A DNA stretch of 64,000 nucleotides, from NCBI GenBank assembly GCA_964619955.1, contig CAZUJF010000020.1, positions 32,656 through 96,655 on the forward strand. Reading direction: 5' to 3'. How positions within the stretch are numbered: the first letter of the stretch is position 1; each line of letters opens with the position of its first letter. Source of the stretch: JACQFK01 sp964619955 (GTDB taxonomy: Bacteria > Planctomycetota > MHYJ01 > JACPRB01). Shown here piece by piece: positions 52,566 to 61,457 of this stretch. The notes under the pieces are model-generated. The model was given only the letters and a program-made list of their open reading frames with translations. It was not told where the DNA came from and ran no database searches. The position numbers and the translations under genes were made by a program.

Positions 52566-53663
52566 CTACTTCGCCCGCGGGATCTTCAGCCACTGGGCCC
52601 AGGTCTCGAAGGATTTGCGCGGCTTGCCCTGCCCGTCCTGCAGGCCGGTGTCCCGGATGAACTTCAGGAACTCGTGCAGGATCGGCGGCACGCGGGCGAA
52701 GAGGTCGTCGATGTCGCGGGACGTCATCCAGACGACGAACTTCGCGTTGCTGCGCGCGGCCTCCTCGAGGCAGAAGCGGAGCCAGTCCTGCTGCCAGGCG
52801 GGTTTGCCGACGCGCTCGAAGCCGAGGATGTCGGAGTCCTCCGCGGGGAAGGCGGTTTCGGCGATCGCGAACGGCTTGCCCGGGGCGAGCTGGGCGATCT
52901 TCGAGAAGTAGTCCTTGGGGATCTTCGAGGGGTTGGTCTGGAAGATGTACGGGTGGGCGGCCACGGCGAGCAGGTCGGTGAAGGGGAGGATCTCCTTGAT
53001 CGCCTTCTTCTGGGCGGAGGCCTGGCTCTCGTCGCTGAGCAGGTCCGCGCTGAACGTGACGCAGATCTGCAGCGCCGGGTTGTCCTTCTTGAGCGCGACG
53101 TAGATGTCTCGCGAGAACGCGAGGAACTTCTTCCAGCGGGCGGGGTTTTTCGAGGCGAGCTGGTTGACCTCCATCGCGTAGGCGACGTGGTCCGGCCGGA
53201 AGCGGCCGATGAGGTCGCGGCAGTAGGCGAGGTAGGCCTTGGCGACGTCGGGGTCGTCGAAGTCCTTGCGGGCCCAGGCGGCGGGCAGGGCCTCCTTCTC
53301 GCCCATGCCGCGGTAGCCGGCGAGGCCGTCCTTGTTGTCGTTGAGCGGGGTGAGGGAGAGGAAGACGCGCTTGTTTTCGGGGCGCTTCATCTTCCAGGCG
53401 AGGCTGTCCTCGAGGCTCTTGGAGTAGGGGCGTTTCTCGAGGGCTTCCATCCAGGGCACGCCTTCGTCCACCTTGGCGGCGAAGAGGTCGGTGTGGTCGA
53501 GGATGAAGAGGTAGAGGGCGTCGATCGCCTCGGGCGTCAGGTCGTGCGGGAGCGTGGAGACGCCCATGGAGAAGGGGCGGGACTTGCGCTCCTGCCCCGG
53601 TCCGGCCGGGTGGGCGGGCAGGGCGAGGGTGAGGGTCAGGGCCAGAGTGCTGAGTCGTAGCAT
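52566..53663 (-). CDS. Secreted TIM-barrel glycoside hydrolase-like protein
   Basis: 365 residues. A signal peptide (1-21, ending near AHPAG) precedes a single domain with the beta/alpha order of clan GH-A enzymes. Candidate acid/base and nucleophile glutamates lie in AYAMEVNQLA and FAIAETAFP, on strands 4 and 7; FVVWMTSRDID follows. It resembles GH53/GH5-like proteins, but I cannot fix the family. The ATG at 53663 lies 6 bases after a minus-strand TAGACT (53675-53670). It ends 3 bases from the convergent regulator gene. Confidence 0.7.
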   Translation of the reverse strand: MLRLSTLALTLTLALPAHPAGPGQERKSRPFSMGVSTLPHDLTPEAIDALYLFILDHTDLFAAKVDEGVPWMEALEKRPYSKSLEDSLAWKMKRPENKRVFLSLTPLNDNKDGLAGYRGMGEKEALPAAWARKDFDDPDVAKAYLAYCRDLIGRFRPDHVAYAMEVNQLASKNPARWKKFLAFSRDIYVALKKDNPALQICVTFSADLLSDESQASAQKKAIKEILPFTDLLAVAAHPYIFQTNPSKIPKDYFSKIAQLAPGKPFAIAETAFPAEDSDILGFERVGKPAWQQDWLRFCLEEAARSNAKFVVWMTSRDIDDLFARVPPILHEFLKFIRDTGLQDGQGKPRKSFETWAQWLKIPRAK

Positions 53664-53838
53664 CACTTCAGTCTACCGCTCCGGATTCGGCTTGGTTTCC
53701 AAGATGTCATCGCCGGGGACACGATTCGGGACGGGCGCATCGGGTCGCTTGCAGTGGGACAAATTGGCGCAGCCGGGGACGGCGCTGCTGGGGGAGTGTG
53801 TGGCATCGGGATTGCTCCGATGGCGGCGGGGAGCACCC

Positions 53839-53867
53839 TTGATTAGGCGGGACCCCCTCACTATAGT
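53839..53867 (+). promoter_or_regulatory. Promoter of the Rieske/cytochrome b operon
   Basis: TTGATT (53839-53844), exactly 17 bases, TATAGT (53862-53867). The expected start of transcription falls just before the TTG at 53877. The interval 53676-53838 shows nothing else. Confidence 0.65.
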
Positions 53868-53876
53868 ATGGCCGCC

Positions 53877-54848
53877 TTGACCGCTTCTGCGAGAGACCCC
53901 GTGACCGACGACCTCGAACTCCGGAAGAGGATCGCCGAGGAAGCCCAGCTTCCCTCCGCGACCGCGGCGAGTCCGCTCGTCCGCGCCTTCCAGTTCTTCC
54001 TCGTCCCCCTGATCATCGTCGCCATCTGCGTCGGGGTCTACGTCGTCCTCAACGTCTTCGTCGCGAGCCCCCGGAGCGCGGCCGACTGGGTCAAGGACCT
54101 CAAGGAGGGCGGCCGGGCGACCCGGCCCTACGCCGCCCTGCAGCTCACCCAGGCCCTGCGCCGCATGGAGCATCCGGACCGCAGCCTCACGCCGGACCTG
54201 ATCCAGGCCTACCGGTCCACGTCGGACGCCGTCCCCGAGGACCGCGAACTGCGGCGCTATCTCTGCCAGGCCCTCGGCTTCCTCCGGGATCCGGCGGCGG
54301 TCGATCTCATGCTGGAAGTGCTCAAGAACGAGAAGAGTCTCGAGATCCGGGCGGCGGCGATGGACGCCCTGGGCACCATCAAGGATCCGCGGACGCTCCC
54401 GGAACTGGTCAAATTGCTTGACGATTCCGAAGACCTTGTTAGAAAATGTGCCGCCTTCAATGCCGGAGCGGTGGCCGAGCGGGCTTCCGCGGAGGCCCGG
54501 GCGGCGGCGGTCGGGGCCCTGAAGAAGGCCCTCGGCGACCCCCGCGCGGATGTGGGCTGGAATGCGGCGTTCGCCCTGGCGTTCTTCCTCGAGGACCGCT
54601 CGGGCGTGGAGATACTCAAGAAGATGCTGGACCGGGGTTATCTCGCGGAGAAGATCGGCCGTGGCGACCCCAACGTCCAGGAGCTCGAGGCGAGGGCCAT
54701 CGTGACGGCCATCAACGCCGCGGTGCGGCTGAAGGACGAGAGTTTCATCCCGCTCCTGAAGGAGCGGACCGACGACCGCAAGGAGCGCAACGCGGAGATC
54801 CGCTTCGTGGCGCACCAGGCGATCCAGAAGATCCAGGAGAAGAAGTAG
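53877..54848 (+). CDS. Membrane-anchored HEAT-repeat protein of the bc operon
   Basis: 323 residues from the TTG at 53877. This start is favoured because an in-frame ATG at 53868 would touch the -10 box; a GTG at 53901 is also possible. A cytosolic N-terminus, one membrane helix (FFLVPLIIVAICVGVYVVL, about 40-58) and then HEAT/PBS-lyase-type repeats (RPYAALQLTQALRR, EIRAAAMDALGTIKDPRTL, DVGWNAAFALAFFLEDRSG) suggest an outer protein-binding scaffold. As first gene of the operon, its stop directly precedes the Rieske start; it may help assemble or dock the complex. Confidence 0.82.
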   Translation: MTASARDPVTDDLELRKRIAEEAQLPSATAASPLVRAFQFFLVPLIIVAICVGVYVVLNVFVASPRSAADWVKDLKEGGRATRPYAALQLTQALRRMEHPDRSLTPDLIQAYRSTSDAVPEDRELRRYLCQALGFLRDPAAVDLMLEVLKNEKSLEIRAAAMDALGTIKDPRTLPELVKLLDDSEDLVRKCAAFNAGAVAERASAEARAAAVGALKKALGDPRADVGWNAAFALAFFLEDRSGVEILKKMLDRGYLAEKIGRGDPNVQELEARAIVTAINAAVRLKDESFIPLLKERTDDRKERNAEIRFVAHQAIQKIQEKK

Positions 54849-55454
54849 ATGGCCGAAAAGCCCGCGGAAGGCGCCGTGAAGGGGCAGGAGCCCCAGAAGC
54901 GCGTGCCCCAGCAGTACGAGATGGTGGCGGATTATCCGCCCAAGCTGTCCCGCCGTTCCTTCGCCCTCTCCTGGGCGGGCATGGCCTGGGGGGCTTTCGG
55001 CGCCGCCACCGCCGTGGGCAGCCTCGGCGCGCTTCGCTTCATGCTGCCCAACGTCCTCTTCGAGCCCCCCCAGGTCTTCAAGGCCGGCAAGCTCGAAGAC
55101 TACGAGATGGACAAGCCCGACGAGCGCTTCAAGCAGGACAAGAAGGCCTGGATCGTCAAGCTCAGCAAGGACCCCTACGACGGCAAGCGCAAGCTGATCG
55201 CGCTCGACATCACCTGCACGCACCTCGGCTGCACGCCCAACGTGCTGCTCTCCGACCTCAAGATCAAGTGCCCGTGCCACGGCTCGGGCTTCCGCTTCAA
55301 CGGCGAGAACTTCGAGGGCCCCGCGCCGCGGCCCCTCGAGCGCTACGGCGTCTCGATCGACCCCGTGGACGGCCAGATCGTCGTCGACAAGACCAAGAAG
55401 TTCCAGGCTGAGAAGGGGCAGTGGGACAACAGGCAGTCGTACATCGAGATTTAG
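54849..55454 (+). CDS. Rieske [2Fe-2S] protein
   Basis: 201 residues. An N-terminal basic stretch and membrane anchor (RRSFALSWAGMAWGAF, about 35-62) lead to the Rieske domain. Box I is CTHLGC (C123, H125, C128) and box II CPCHGS (C141, C143, H144), giving two Cys and two His cluster ligands and the disulfide pair. It takes electrons from quinol at the outer face. Immediately followed by cytochrome b. Confidence 0.94.
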   Translation: MAEKPAEGAVKGQEPQKRVPQQYEMVADYPPKLSRRSFALSWAGMAWGAFGAATAVGSLGALRFMLPNVLFEPPQVFKAGKLEDYEMDKPDERFKQDKKAWIVKLSKDPYDGKRKLIALDITCTHLGCTPNVLLSDLKIKCPCHGSGFRFNGENFEGPAPRPLERYGVSIDPVDGQIVVDKTKKFQAEKGQWDNRQSYIEI

Positions 55455-55460
55455 AAAATT

Positions 55461-56255
55461 ATGGCGAAACAAGGTGACATCGGGCGGGTCTGGGATTACG
55501 TCGTCAACACCCAGGTCTGGCGCTCCGTCATGCGCCACGGCTATCCCGACACGCCCCGCAACCGCTCGCTGGCCATCATGGCCAACGTGTTCTTCCATCT
55601 GCACCCCATCCGCATCCGGAAGAGCGGCCTCCGCGTGCGCTACACCTGGTGCATGGGCGGCCTGACGTTCTTCCTCTTCCTGGTGGAGACGATCACGGGC
55701 CTGCTCCTCATGTTCTACTACCGCCCCACGGCGGAGTACGCCTACCACGACATCGTGTATCTCCGGGCCGACATGGCGCTCGGCACCATGCGCGAGATCC
55801 ATCGCTGGGGCGCCCACGCGATGGTCATCACCATCTGGCTGCACATGATGCGCGTGTTTCTGACCGGCGCCTACAAGCCGCCCAGGGAGTTCAACTGGGG
55901 CGTCGGGGTCATCCTGCTCAAGATCACGCTGCTGCTGTCGTTCACGGGCTATCTGCTCCCCTGGGACCAGCTGGCCATGTGGGCGATCACGGTCGGCACC
56001 AACATGGCCCGGGCCACGCCCATGATCGGCTATGAGGGCCCCGGCGCGGCCTTCATCAAGGTGGGCGATCTGAGCGTGGTCCACATGGGCAGCGACATCC
56101 GGTTCGGCCTGCTGGCGAGCCGTTTCGTCGGCCCGCCGGCGATCCTGCGCTTCTACGTGCTGCATTGCGTGGGTTTCCCGCTCATTGCGGCGCTCCTCAT
56201 CGCGGTCCACTTCTGGCGCGTGAGGAAGGACGGCGGAATTTCGGGTCCTCTCTAG
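55461..56255 (+). CDS. Cytochrome b, N-terminal (b6-like) subunit
   Basis: 264 residues with four membrane helices. Heme ligands are H114/H128 (13 residues between) and H235/H250 (14 between); the latter spacing is that of b6f-type proteins. The chain ends in VRKDGGISGPL, as in cytochrome b6. C64 in YTWCMGGLTF stands where b6 has the cysteine that binds heme ci (cn). The b polypeptide is split, with the C-terminal part in the next gene. Quinol-oxidising core of the complex. Confidence 0.93.
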   Translation: MAKQGDIGRVWDYVVNTQVWRSVMRHGYPDTPRNRSLAIMANVFFHLHPIRIRKSGLRVRYTWCMGGLTFFLFLVETITGLLLMFYYRPTAEYAYHDIVYLRADMALGTMREIHRWGAHAMVITIWLHMMRVFLTGAYKPPREFNWGVGVILLKITLLLSFTGYLLPWDQLAMWAITVGTNMARATPMIGYEGPGAAFIKVGDLSVVHMGSDIRFGLLASRFVGPPAILRFYVLHCVGFPLIAALLIAVHFWRVRKDGGISGPL

Positions 56256-56267
56256 CGGCTGAAAGCT

Positions 56268-57353
56268 ATGTGGCCAACCGCATTCAAAGACGCGCTGAAC
56301 GCCGCGTTCAACCCGGTGGTCTACACCCTGTTGAGCGTCGGCCTCTTCCTCGGCATGCTCTTCGGGTACCGCTTCTGGACGAAGCCGAAGATCGCGCTGA
56401 GCATCCTGTTCCTGATGGTGGCGTTCTTCGTCATCTCGTGGCCGGACAAGAACTTCCAGAAGATCGTGGCGAAGCCGGACAACGTCCCCATCGTGGCCCT
56501 GATCTTCGTCCTGGGCTTCTTCACCTGGTGGGCGCTCCGCCAGGCGGCGATCAACGACGAGCGGATCGAGAAGGGCCTGCCCCCCCGGGAGGCCGAGGAG
56601 ACCAACGACCGCGTCCTGGTCTGGCCCGACCTGATATACAGCGAGCTGATCGCCGCCGTGATCTTCATGGCGATCCTGGTGATCTGGGGCGTGCTCCTGA
56701 ACGCGCCCTTGGAGGAGCCGGCGAGCGCCGGCAAGACCCCCAATCCGTCGAAGGCCCCCTGGTACTTCCTCGGTTTGCAGGAGATGCTGGTCTACTTCGA
56801 CCCCTGGATCGCCGGCGTCGTCCTGCCGGGCATGATCATTTCGGGTCTCATCTTCGTCCCGTACTGCGACAAGAACCCGAAGGGCGTGGGCTACTACACC
56901 CTCAAGGAGCGGCCGCTCGCGGTGGGCACGTTCATGTTCGGGTTCCTCGTGCTGTGGATCTCGCTCATCATCATGGGCACGTTCCTGCGCGGGCCGAACT
57001 GGAACTTCTTCGGGCCGTTCGAGGTCTGGGACGTGCACAAGCTGGAGACCCTCTCCAACGTCAACCTCTCCGAGTACTTCTGGGTGAAGATGCTGGGGGT
57101 CGCGCTGCCCAAGGAGTTCTACATCCGGGAGGCGCCGGGGCTGCTGCTGGTGGCGGGCTACCTGTTCGTGCTGCCGCCGCTGCTCTCCGTCACGCTCTGC
57201 AAGAAGATGTACAAGCAGATCGGGTTCATGCGCTACAACCTCGTGATGAGCCACCTGCTCGTCATGGTGGGCATGGTGATCAAGATGTCGCTGCGCTGGA
57301 CGGTCAACCTCAAGTACGTGGTCTTCATCCCGGAATACTTCTTCAACATCTGA
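56268..57353 (+). CDS. Cytochrome b C-terminal subunit (subunit IV-like) with extra helices
   Basis: 361 residues, over twice the length of subunit IV of b6f. Additional N-terminal membrane helices (about 12-100) precede the quinol-site loop, where PEWY reads KAPWYFLGLQEML (about 162-174), and further helices follow (FVPYCDK, TFMFGFLVLWISLIIMG and a last one near 290-310). It completes the quinol site together with the b6-like subunit. The role of the added helices is unknown. It ends 1 base before the multiheme gene. Confidence 0.85.
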   Translation: MWPTAFKDALNAAFNPVVYTLLSVGLFLGMLFGYRFWTKPKIALSILFLMVAFFVISWPDKNFQKIVAKPDNVPIVALIFVLGFFTWWALRQAAINDERIEKGLPPREAEETNDRVLVWPDLIYSELIAAVIFMAILVIWGVLLNAPLEEPASAGKTPNPSKAPWYFLGLQEMLVYFDPWIAGVVLPGMIISGLIFVPYCDKNPKGVGYYTLKERPLAVGTFMFGFLVLWISLIIMGTFLRGPNWNFFGPFEVWDVHKLETLSNVNLSEYFWVKMLGVALPKEFYIREAPGLLLVAGYLFVLPPLLSVTLCKKMYKQIGFMRYNLVMSHLLVMVGMVIKMSLRWTVNLKYVVFIPEYFFNI

Positions 57354-57354
57354 T

Positions 57355-60300
57355 ATGGCCGACGACCCGAAAGCCCTGAAGACCGAGCCCCCCAAGGAGC
57401 TCGAACAGCGCGCCCAGACGCAGAAGGTCCAGGGCCGCGCGAAGCGCTCCCCGCAGGACCAGGCGGAGTATTTCTACGCCTACCCGCTGATGCACGCGCT
57501 CTTCTTCTTCGCGTCGGTCGGCATGCTGATCGGCTTCGTGATGATGTTCGCGAAGGACCACGCGCGCCCCTGGAAGCCCTACCAGGAGGAGTTCGCCAAG
57601 GTCGAGTTCGAGCAGCTCTGGTTCAACATCCGCAAGGCGCAGGAGAAGTTCGCGGAGAACCGGGAGAAGGTCGCGGAACTGGACCGCCAGATCGAGGAAC
57701 TGCTCGGCCTCTTCCGCGCGGCGGGCAAGGGGGGGCTGGAACTGGACGTGACCCTCTTCGGCGCCGCGCTCCCCGTCGTTCCGGGCCTGGACGCCGCCCC
57801 GTTCAAGGGGAAGCTTCACGCGAAGGTGGACGAGGACAAGAAGAAGATCCTCGTCGTCGAGAGGGAGACCGTCCGCGGGGAGCTCTATCACAAGACCCAG
57901 CTGTTCAACTTCGCGAAGGACGAACTGGGCGCCGTGCGCTACCGCTTCGAGGAGGCCAAGCACCATTACGAGGACGCCGTCAAGACGGGTTCTCCTCGGG
58001 TGGGCTTCTACGAGGGGCATTACGAACACGCGAAGAAGGACTGGGACCGCGTCAACGCCCATGTGGCGGAGCGCAAGAAGGACATCGACGAGGTTCAGAA
58101 GCGCAGCGACTTCTACGGCGAGTTCGCGGAAATGCTCGAGAAGCGCCCGATCCCGAGGCTCTGGGACAAGCCGGGCCGGCTTCCCCTGGAGGATCTCAAG
58201 CAGGAGAAGTCGAGGCTGGTCAAGCAGGTGGAGGACCTCGAGCTCCGCCTGGGCCAGGAGAAGCCCAGCCTTCCGAACGTGGTCCGCAACCTTCCGGGCG
58301 CCGACTTCTTCGCCCCGTCGCTGAAGGTCAAGCAGGTCGTCCTCTCCGAGGTCAAGGACCAGCTCAACTTCGTGAAGGTCGAGAAGGTCGATCGTTGCAT
58401 GACCTGCCATGTCGGCATCGACAAGCCCGGCTACGCGGTCTGGACGAATCCCGAGGCGGAGGAGGAGGAGCAGCGCTACGTTTTCAAGAGCGAATTCCTC
58501 CAGAACTACATCGCCCACGCCCGCGGGAAGGCCGACCCCAAGACCTGCGTCGTCTGCGATGCCAAGGGACGCGCGGAAGGGGAGATCAAGCAGCCGGTGA
58601 CGGCGCACGGTTCCTGGAGCGGAGACGAGGTCGTCAAGTTCACCAAGACCTTCATGGCGCATCCGCGCCTGGACCTCTTCGTCTCCGATTCGTCGCGTCA
58701 TCCGCTCTCGAAGCTCGGCTGCACCGTCTGCCACGAGGGCGACGGGCGCGACACGGACTTCACGCGCGTGGTGCACACGCCCGACTCCCACAAGGAGGGG
58801 CAGAACTGGCGCCGCCGCCACGGGACGCCCTACGGCGACGAGCGCTACGACTGGAACTACCGCGAGCTCTGGGACCTGCCGATGCTGCCGTCGAAGTTCG
58901 TCCAGGCCTCCTGCCGGCGCTGTCACAGCGACGCGACGGAGCTGGACGGCGGCGAGAAGTACATCCAGGGCATGAAGCTGGTGGAGCGGGCGGGCTGCTA
59001 CGGCTGCCACAGCATCGATTCCCACCTGATCCTGCCGAAGGACCACGAGAACAAGGACATCGAGCAGAACCGGAAGAACCGCCGTCCGGGCCCGCCCCTG
59101 GAGCGCATCGCGACGAAGGTGACGCCGGACTGGGCGGCGAAGTGGATCCTGGAGCCGCGCTCCTTCCGTCCCACGACGAAGATGCCGCATTTCTTCCAGC
59201 TGTCGAACGCGCGGCATGAAGTGAACAAGGTGTCGTATCCCCCGGCCGACGTGAACGGCGTGCGCCGCTCGCCGGTGGACGACACGATCGTCGCCGCGAT
59301 CTCGAAGTACATCTTCCAGCTTTCCGACACGAAGGCCGATCCCGCCCCTCCGGCGAATCTGAAGGGCGACGTGAAGCGCGGCGAACTGCTCGTGAAGCAG
59401 GTGGGCTGCACCGCCTGCCACAAGGTGGACGAGACCCCGCTCGAGGTCTACACCGCGAAGGACTCCAAGCGGAGCCGTTTCCTGGAGGATTTCGCGCCCG
59501 CGCTCGCGGGGGTCGGCAGCAAGATGAACCGGCCCTGGCTCTATCACTGGGTCCGGGATCCGAAGAAACATTTCAAAGACAGCGCGATGCCGAATCTGCG
59601 GCTTTCGGAACAGGAAGCCGCGGACGTCGTGGAATACCTCATGACGCTGCGCAAGCCGGACTGGGAGAAGCATCCCGCGCCCCAGGCGGATCCCCGGGTG
59701 GTGGACGACCTGCTGAGGGAGATCCTCAAGAAGGGGCTTTCGGACGCGGACGCGGAACTGGCGGTCAAGGGCCAGTCGGCCCGTCGCGGCCTGGACGAGC
59801 TCAAGAGCGCCGAGGGGAAGATCCAGTACCTCGGCCGCTTCATGGTGAAGAACTACGGCTGTTACTCCTGCCACCAGCTCCGGGACGACGAGAAGACGGG
59901 CATGAAGTGGACGCGGGAGGAGGGCATCGGCGTGGCGCTGACGGGCAGCCAGCCCTTCGGCTCCAAGCACCATGACCGCCTGGACTTCGGCTTCACGGCC
60001 TTCGACGGCTTCAACCACAAGGGCGTGAGCTTCAAACACGGCTTCAAGGGCGTCGAGGTCGAGCACGGCTCCGACCGCACCAAGAACGTCCAGGTCGCGG
60101 AGACCCGGCACGAGTGGCTCGAGGCCAAGCTGCGCAATCCCCGCGTCTTCGACGGCGGCAAGATGGCGTCCAAGCCCTGGGACGAGCTGTTGAGGATGCC
60201 CTGGTTCGACTTCAACGACCACGAGATCGAGCTGATCTCGACGTTCGTGCTCTCGTTCACGGACCACAAGCAGGCGGGCCTGCTGGAGGGCGGCCAGAAG

Positions 60301-61440
60301 CGGCTTACGGAGGACGACAAGGCGCGCGCCCGCGGCGAGCGGATCGTCCGGGAGAACAACTGCAAGTCCTGCCATCGCTTCGAGCTCGACCGCTTCGAGG
60401 TGAAGCTGACGCCGCCCGTCGACGGGAAGGAATTCGAGACGGTGGAGGGCGCCCTCGTGAAGTCCTGGAACGACGAGGAGGCGCTCCCGTTCCTCCAGAA
60501 GTGGGGCCTGCTGGACGCCAAGGCGACGCCGGCCGACGTGAAGAAGCGCGGCATGTGGGTGCGCTCGTACAACTGGGCGGTGAACCACCGGACGCTCGCC
60601 CATTCGGGGGCCGTGAACCTCGGCAACAAGGCGGTGGCGTTCGACGGCAAGGAAGTCTGGTATCTCGACATGGATGCCAAGGGAGGCGCCGTCGCGCGGG
60701 TCGTGCGCCGGCATCTTCCCCAGGAGGGCGGCGAGATCAATCCGGCGGTCAAGAAGCTCAAGAAGGCGCTCAACGAGTCCGCGGACGAGGAATTCCTGGA
60801 CCCCGCCAACGAGGTGGAGTTCGAGTCCCGCTACGCCCCGATGCTGCGCGGCCAGGGCGTGAAGACGCAGTCCGACTGGCTCTACCGCTTCCTGAAGGAG
60901 CCCTTCGCGATCCGTCCCACGCTGGCGCCGATCGTGCCGGGCGGCAAGGCGCTGCCCGACGTCAACCTGCGCATGCCGAGCTTCCAGTTCACGGACGAGG
61001 AGGCCACGGCGCTCGTGAAGTACTTCGCGGCCCGGGACCACCTGAAGGGCGTGGACGTCTATCCGCACACGGAGTTCCCGGAGCGCAATCCCGCGTATCT
61101 GGCCGGTCGGAAAACCGAGATGGACTGGGCGTCGACGACGCTCCGGGACGCGGAGAAGGGCTGCGCGGCCTGCCATTATGTGGGCGGCAAGGTGCCGCCG
61201 GGCCCGCCGATCAAACATGCCCCCGAGCTTTCCAAAGTGCAGGACCGCATCCGTCCGCGCTGGTACTACGACTGGATCCGGATCCCCGGCGAGATCTACC
61301 CGGGCACGGCGATGGCCCCGCTCTGGCAGGGCAAGCCGGAGGAGATCGAGAACGTCCGTCGCGTGAGCGAATACCTGATGAATTATGGATCGTTGAACAT
61401 CCCGTCCGCGAAGGTCGGGAAAGTGGAAGATAAAAAGTAG
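57355..61440 (+). CDS. Giant membrane-anchored octaheme cytochrome c of the bc complex
   Basis: 1361 residues. One membrane helix (about 42-65), a long charged coiled coil (about 75-340), then eight CxxCH heme sites at residues 348 (CMTCH), 456 (CTVCH), 520 (CRRCH), 548 (CYGCH), 685 (CTACH), 836 (CYSCH), 1003 (CKSCH) and 1270 (CAACH). CVVCD at 398 is a ninth site without the His. Several segments look like mono-heme cytochrome c domains in series (GxxLVKQVGC, PxMPHF, ADVVEYL). It replaces the single cytochrome c1/f of ordinary complexes and presumably conducts electrons outward to soluble or copper carriers. Confidence 0.88.
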   Translation: MADDPKALKTEPPKELEQRAQTQKVQGRAKRSPQDQAEYFYAYPLMHALFFFASVGMLIGFVMMFAKDHARPWKPYQEEFAKVEFEQLWFNIRKAQEKFAENREKVAELDRQIEELLGLFRAAGKGGLELDVTLFGAALPVVPGLDAAPFKGKLHAKVDEDKKKILVVERETVRGELYHKTQLFNFAKDELGAVRYRFEEAKHHYEDAVKTGSPRVGFYEGHYEHAKKDWDRVNAHVAERKKDIDEVQKRSDFYGEFAEMLEKRPIPRLWDKPGRLPLEDLKQEKSRLVKQVEDLELRLGQEKPSLPNVVRNLPGADFFAPSLKVKQVVLSEVKDQLNFVKVEKVDRCMTCHVGIDKPGYAVWTNPEAEEEEQRYVFKSEFLQNYIAHARGKADPKTCVVCDAKGRAEGEIKQPVTAHGSWSGDEVVKFTKTFMAHPRLDLFVSDSSRHPLSKLGCTVCHEGDGRDTDFTRVVHTPDSHKEGQNWRRRHGTPYGDERYDWNYRELWDLPMLPSKFVQASCRRCHSDATELDGGEKYIQGMKLVERAGCYGCHSIDSHLILPKDHENKDIEQNRKNRRPGPPLERIATKVTPDWAAKWILEPRSFRPTTKMPHFFQLSNARHEVNKVSYPPADVNGVRRSPVDDTIVAAISKYIFQLSDTKADPAPPANLKGDVKRGELLVKQVGCTACHKVDETPLEVYTAKDSKRSRFLEDFAPALAGVGSKMNRPWLYHWVRDPKKHFKDSAMPNLRLSEQEAADVVEYLMTLRKPDWEKHPAPQADPRVVDDLLREILKKGLSDADAELAVKGQSARRGLDELKSAEGKIQYLGRFMVKNYGCYSCHQLRDDEKTGMKWTREEGIGVALTGSQPFGSKHHDRLDFGFTAFDGFNHKGVSFKHGFKGVEVEHGSDRTKNVQVAETRHEWLEAKLRNPRVFDGGKMASKPWDELLRMPWFDFNDHEIELISTFVLSFTDHKQAGLLEGGQKRLTEDDKARARGERIVRENNCKSCHRFELDRFEVKLTPPVDGKEFETVEGALVKSWNDEEALPFLQKWGLLDAKATPADVKKRGMWVRSYNWAVNHRTLAHSGAVNLGNKAVAFDGKEVWYLDMDAKGGAVARVVRRHLPQEGGEINPAVKKLKKALNESADEEFLDPANEVEFESRYAPMLRGQGVKTQSDWLYRFLKEPFAIRPTLAPIVPGGKALPDVNLRMPSFQFTDEEATALVKYFAARDHLKGVDVYPHTEFPERNPAYLAGRKTEMDWASTTLRDAEKGCAACHYVGGKVPPGPPIKHAPELSKVQDRIRPRWYYDWIRIPGEIYPGTAMAPLWQGKPEEIENVRRVSEYLMNYGSLNIPSAKVGKVEDKK

Positions 61441-61457
61441 GGTTTATGGAGGCTTTC

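Noticed and set aside
58546..58560. Ninth heme site CVVCD in the octaheme protein
   Set aside because: The axial His is replaced by Asp, so it is not counted as a c-type heme site.
57343..61218. A 1291-codon open frame on the minus strand opposite the octaheme cytochrome gene
   Set aside because: Shadow of the multiheme gene; the plus frame has eight heme motifs and operon context.
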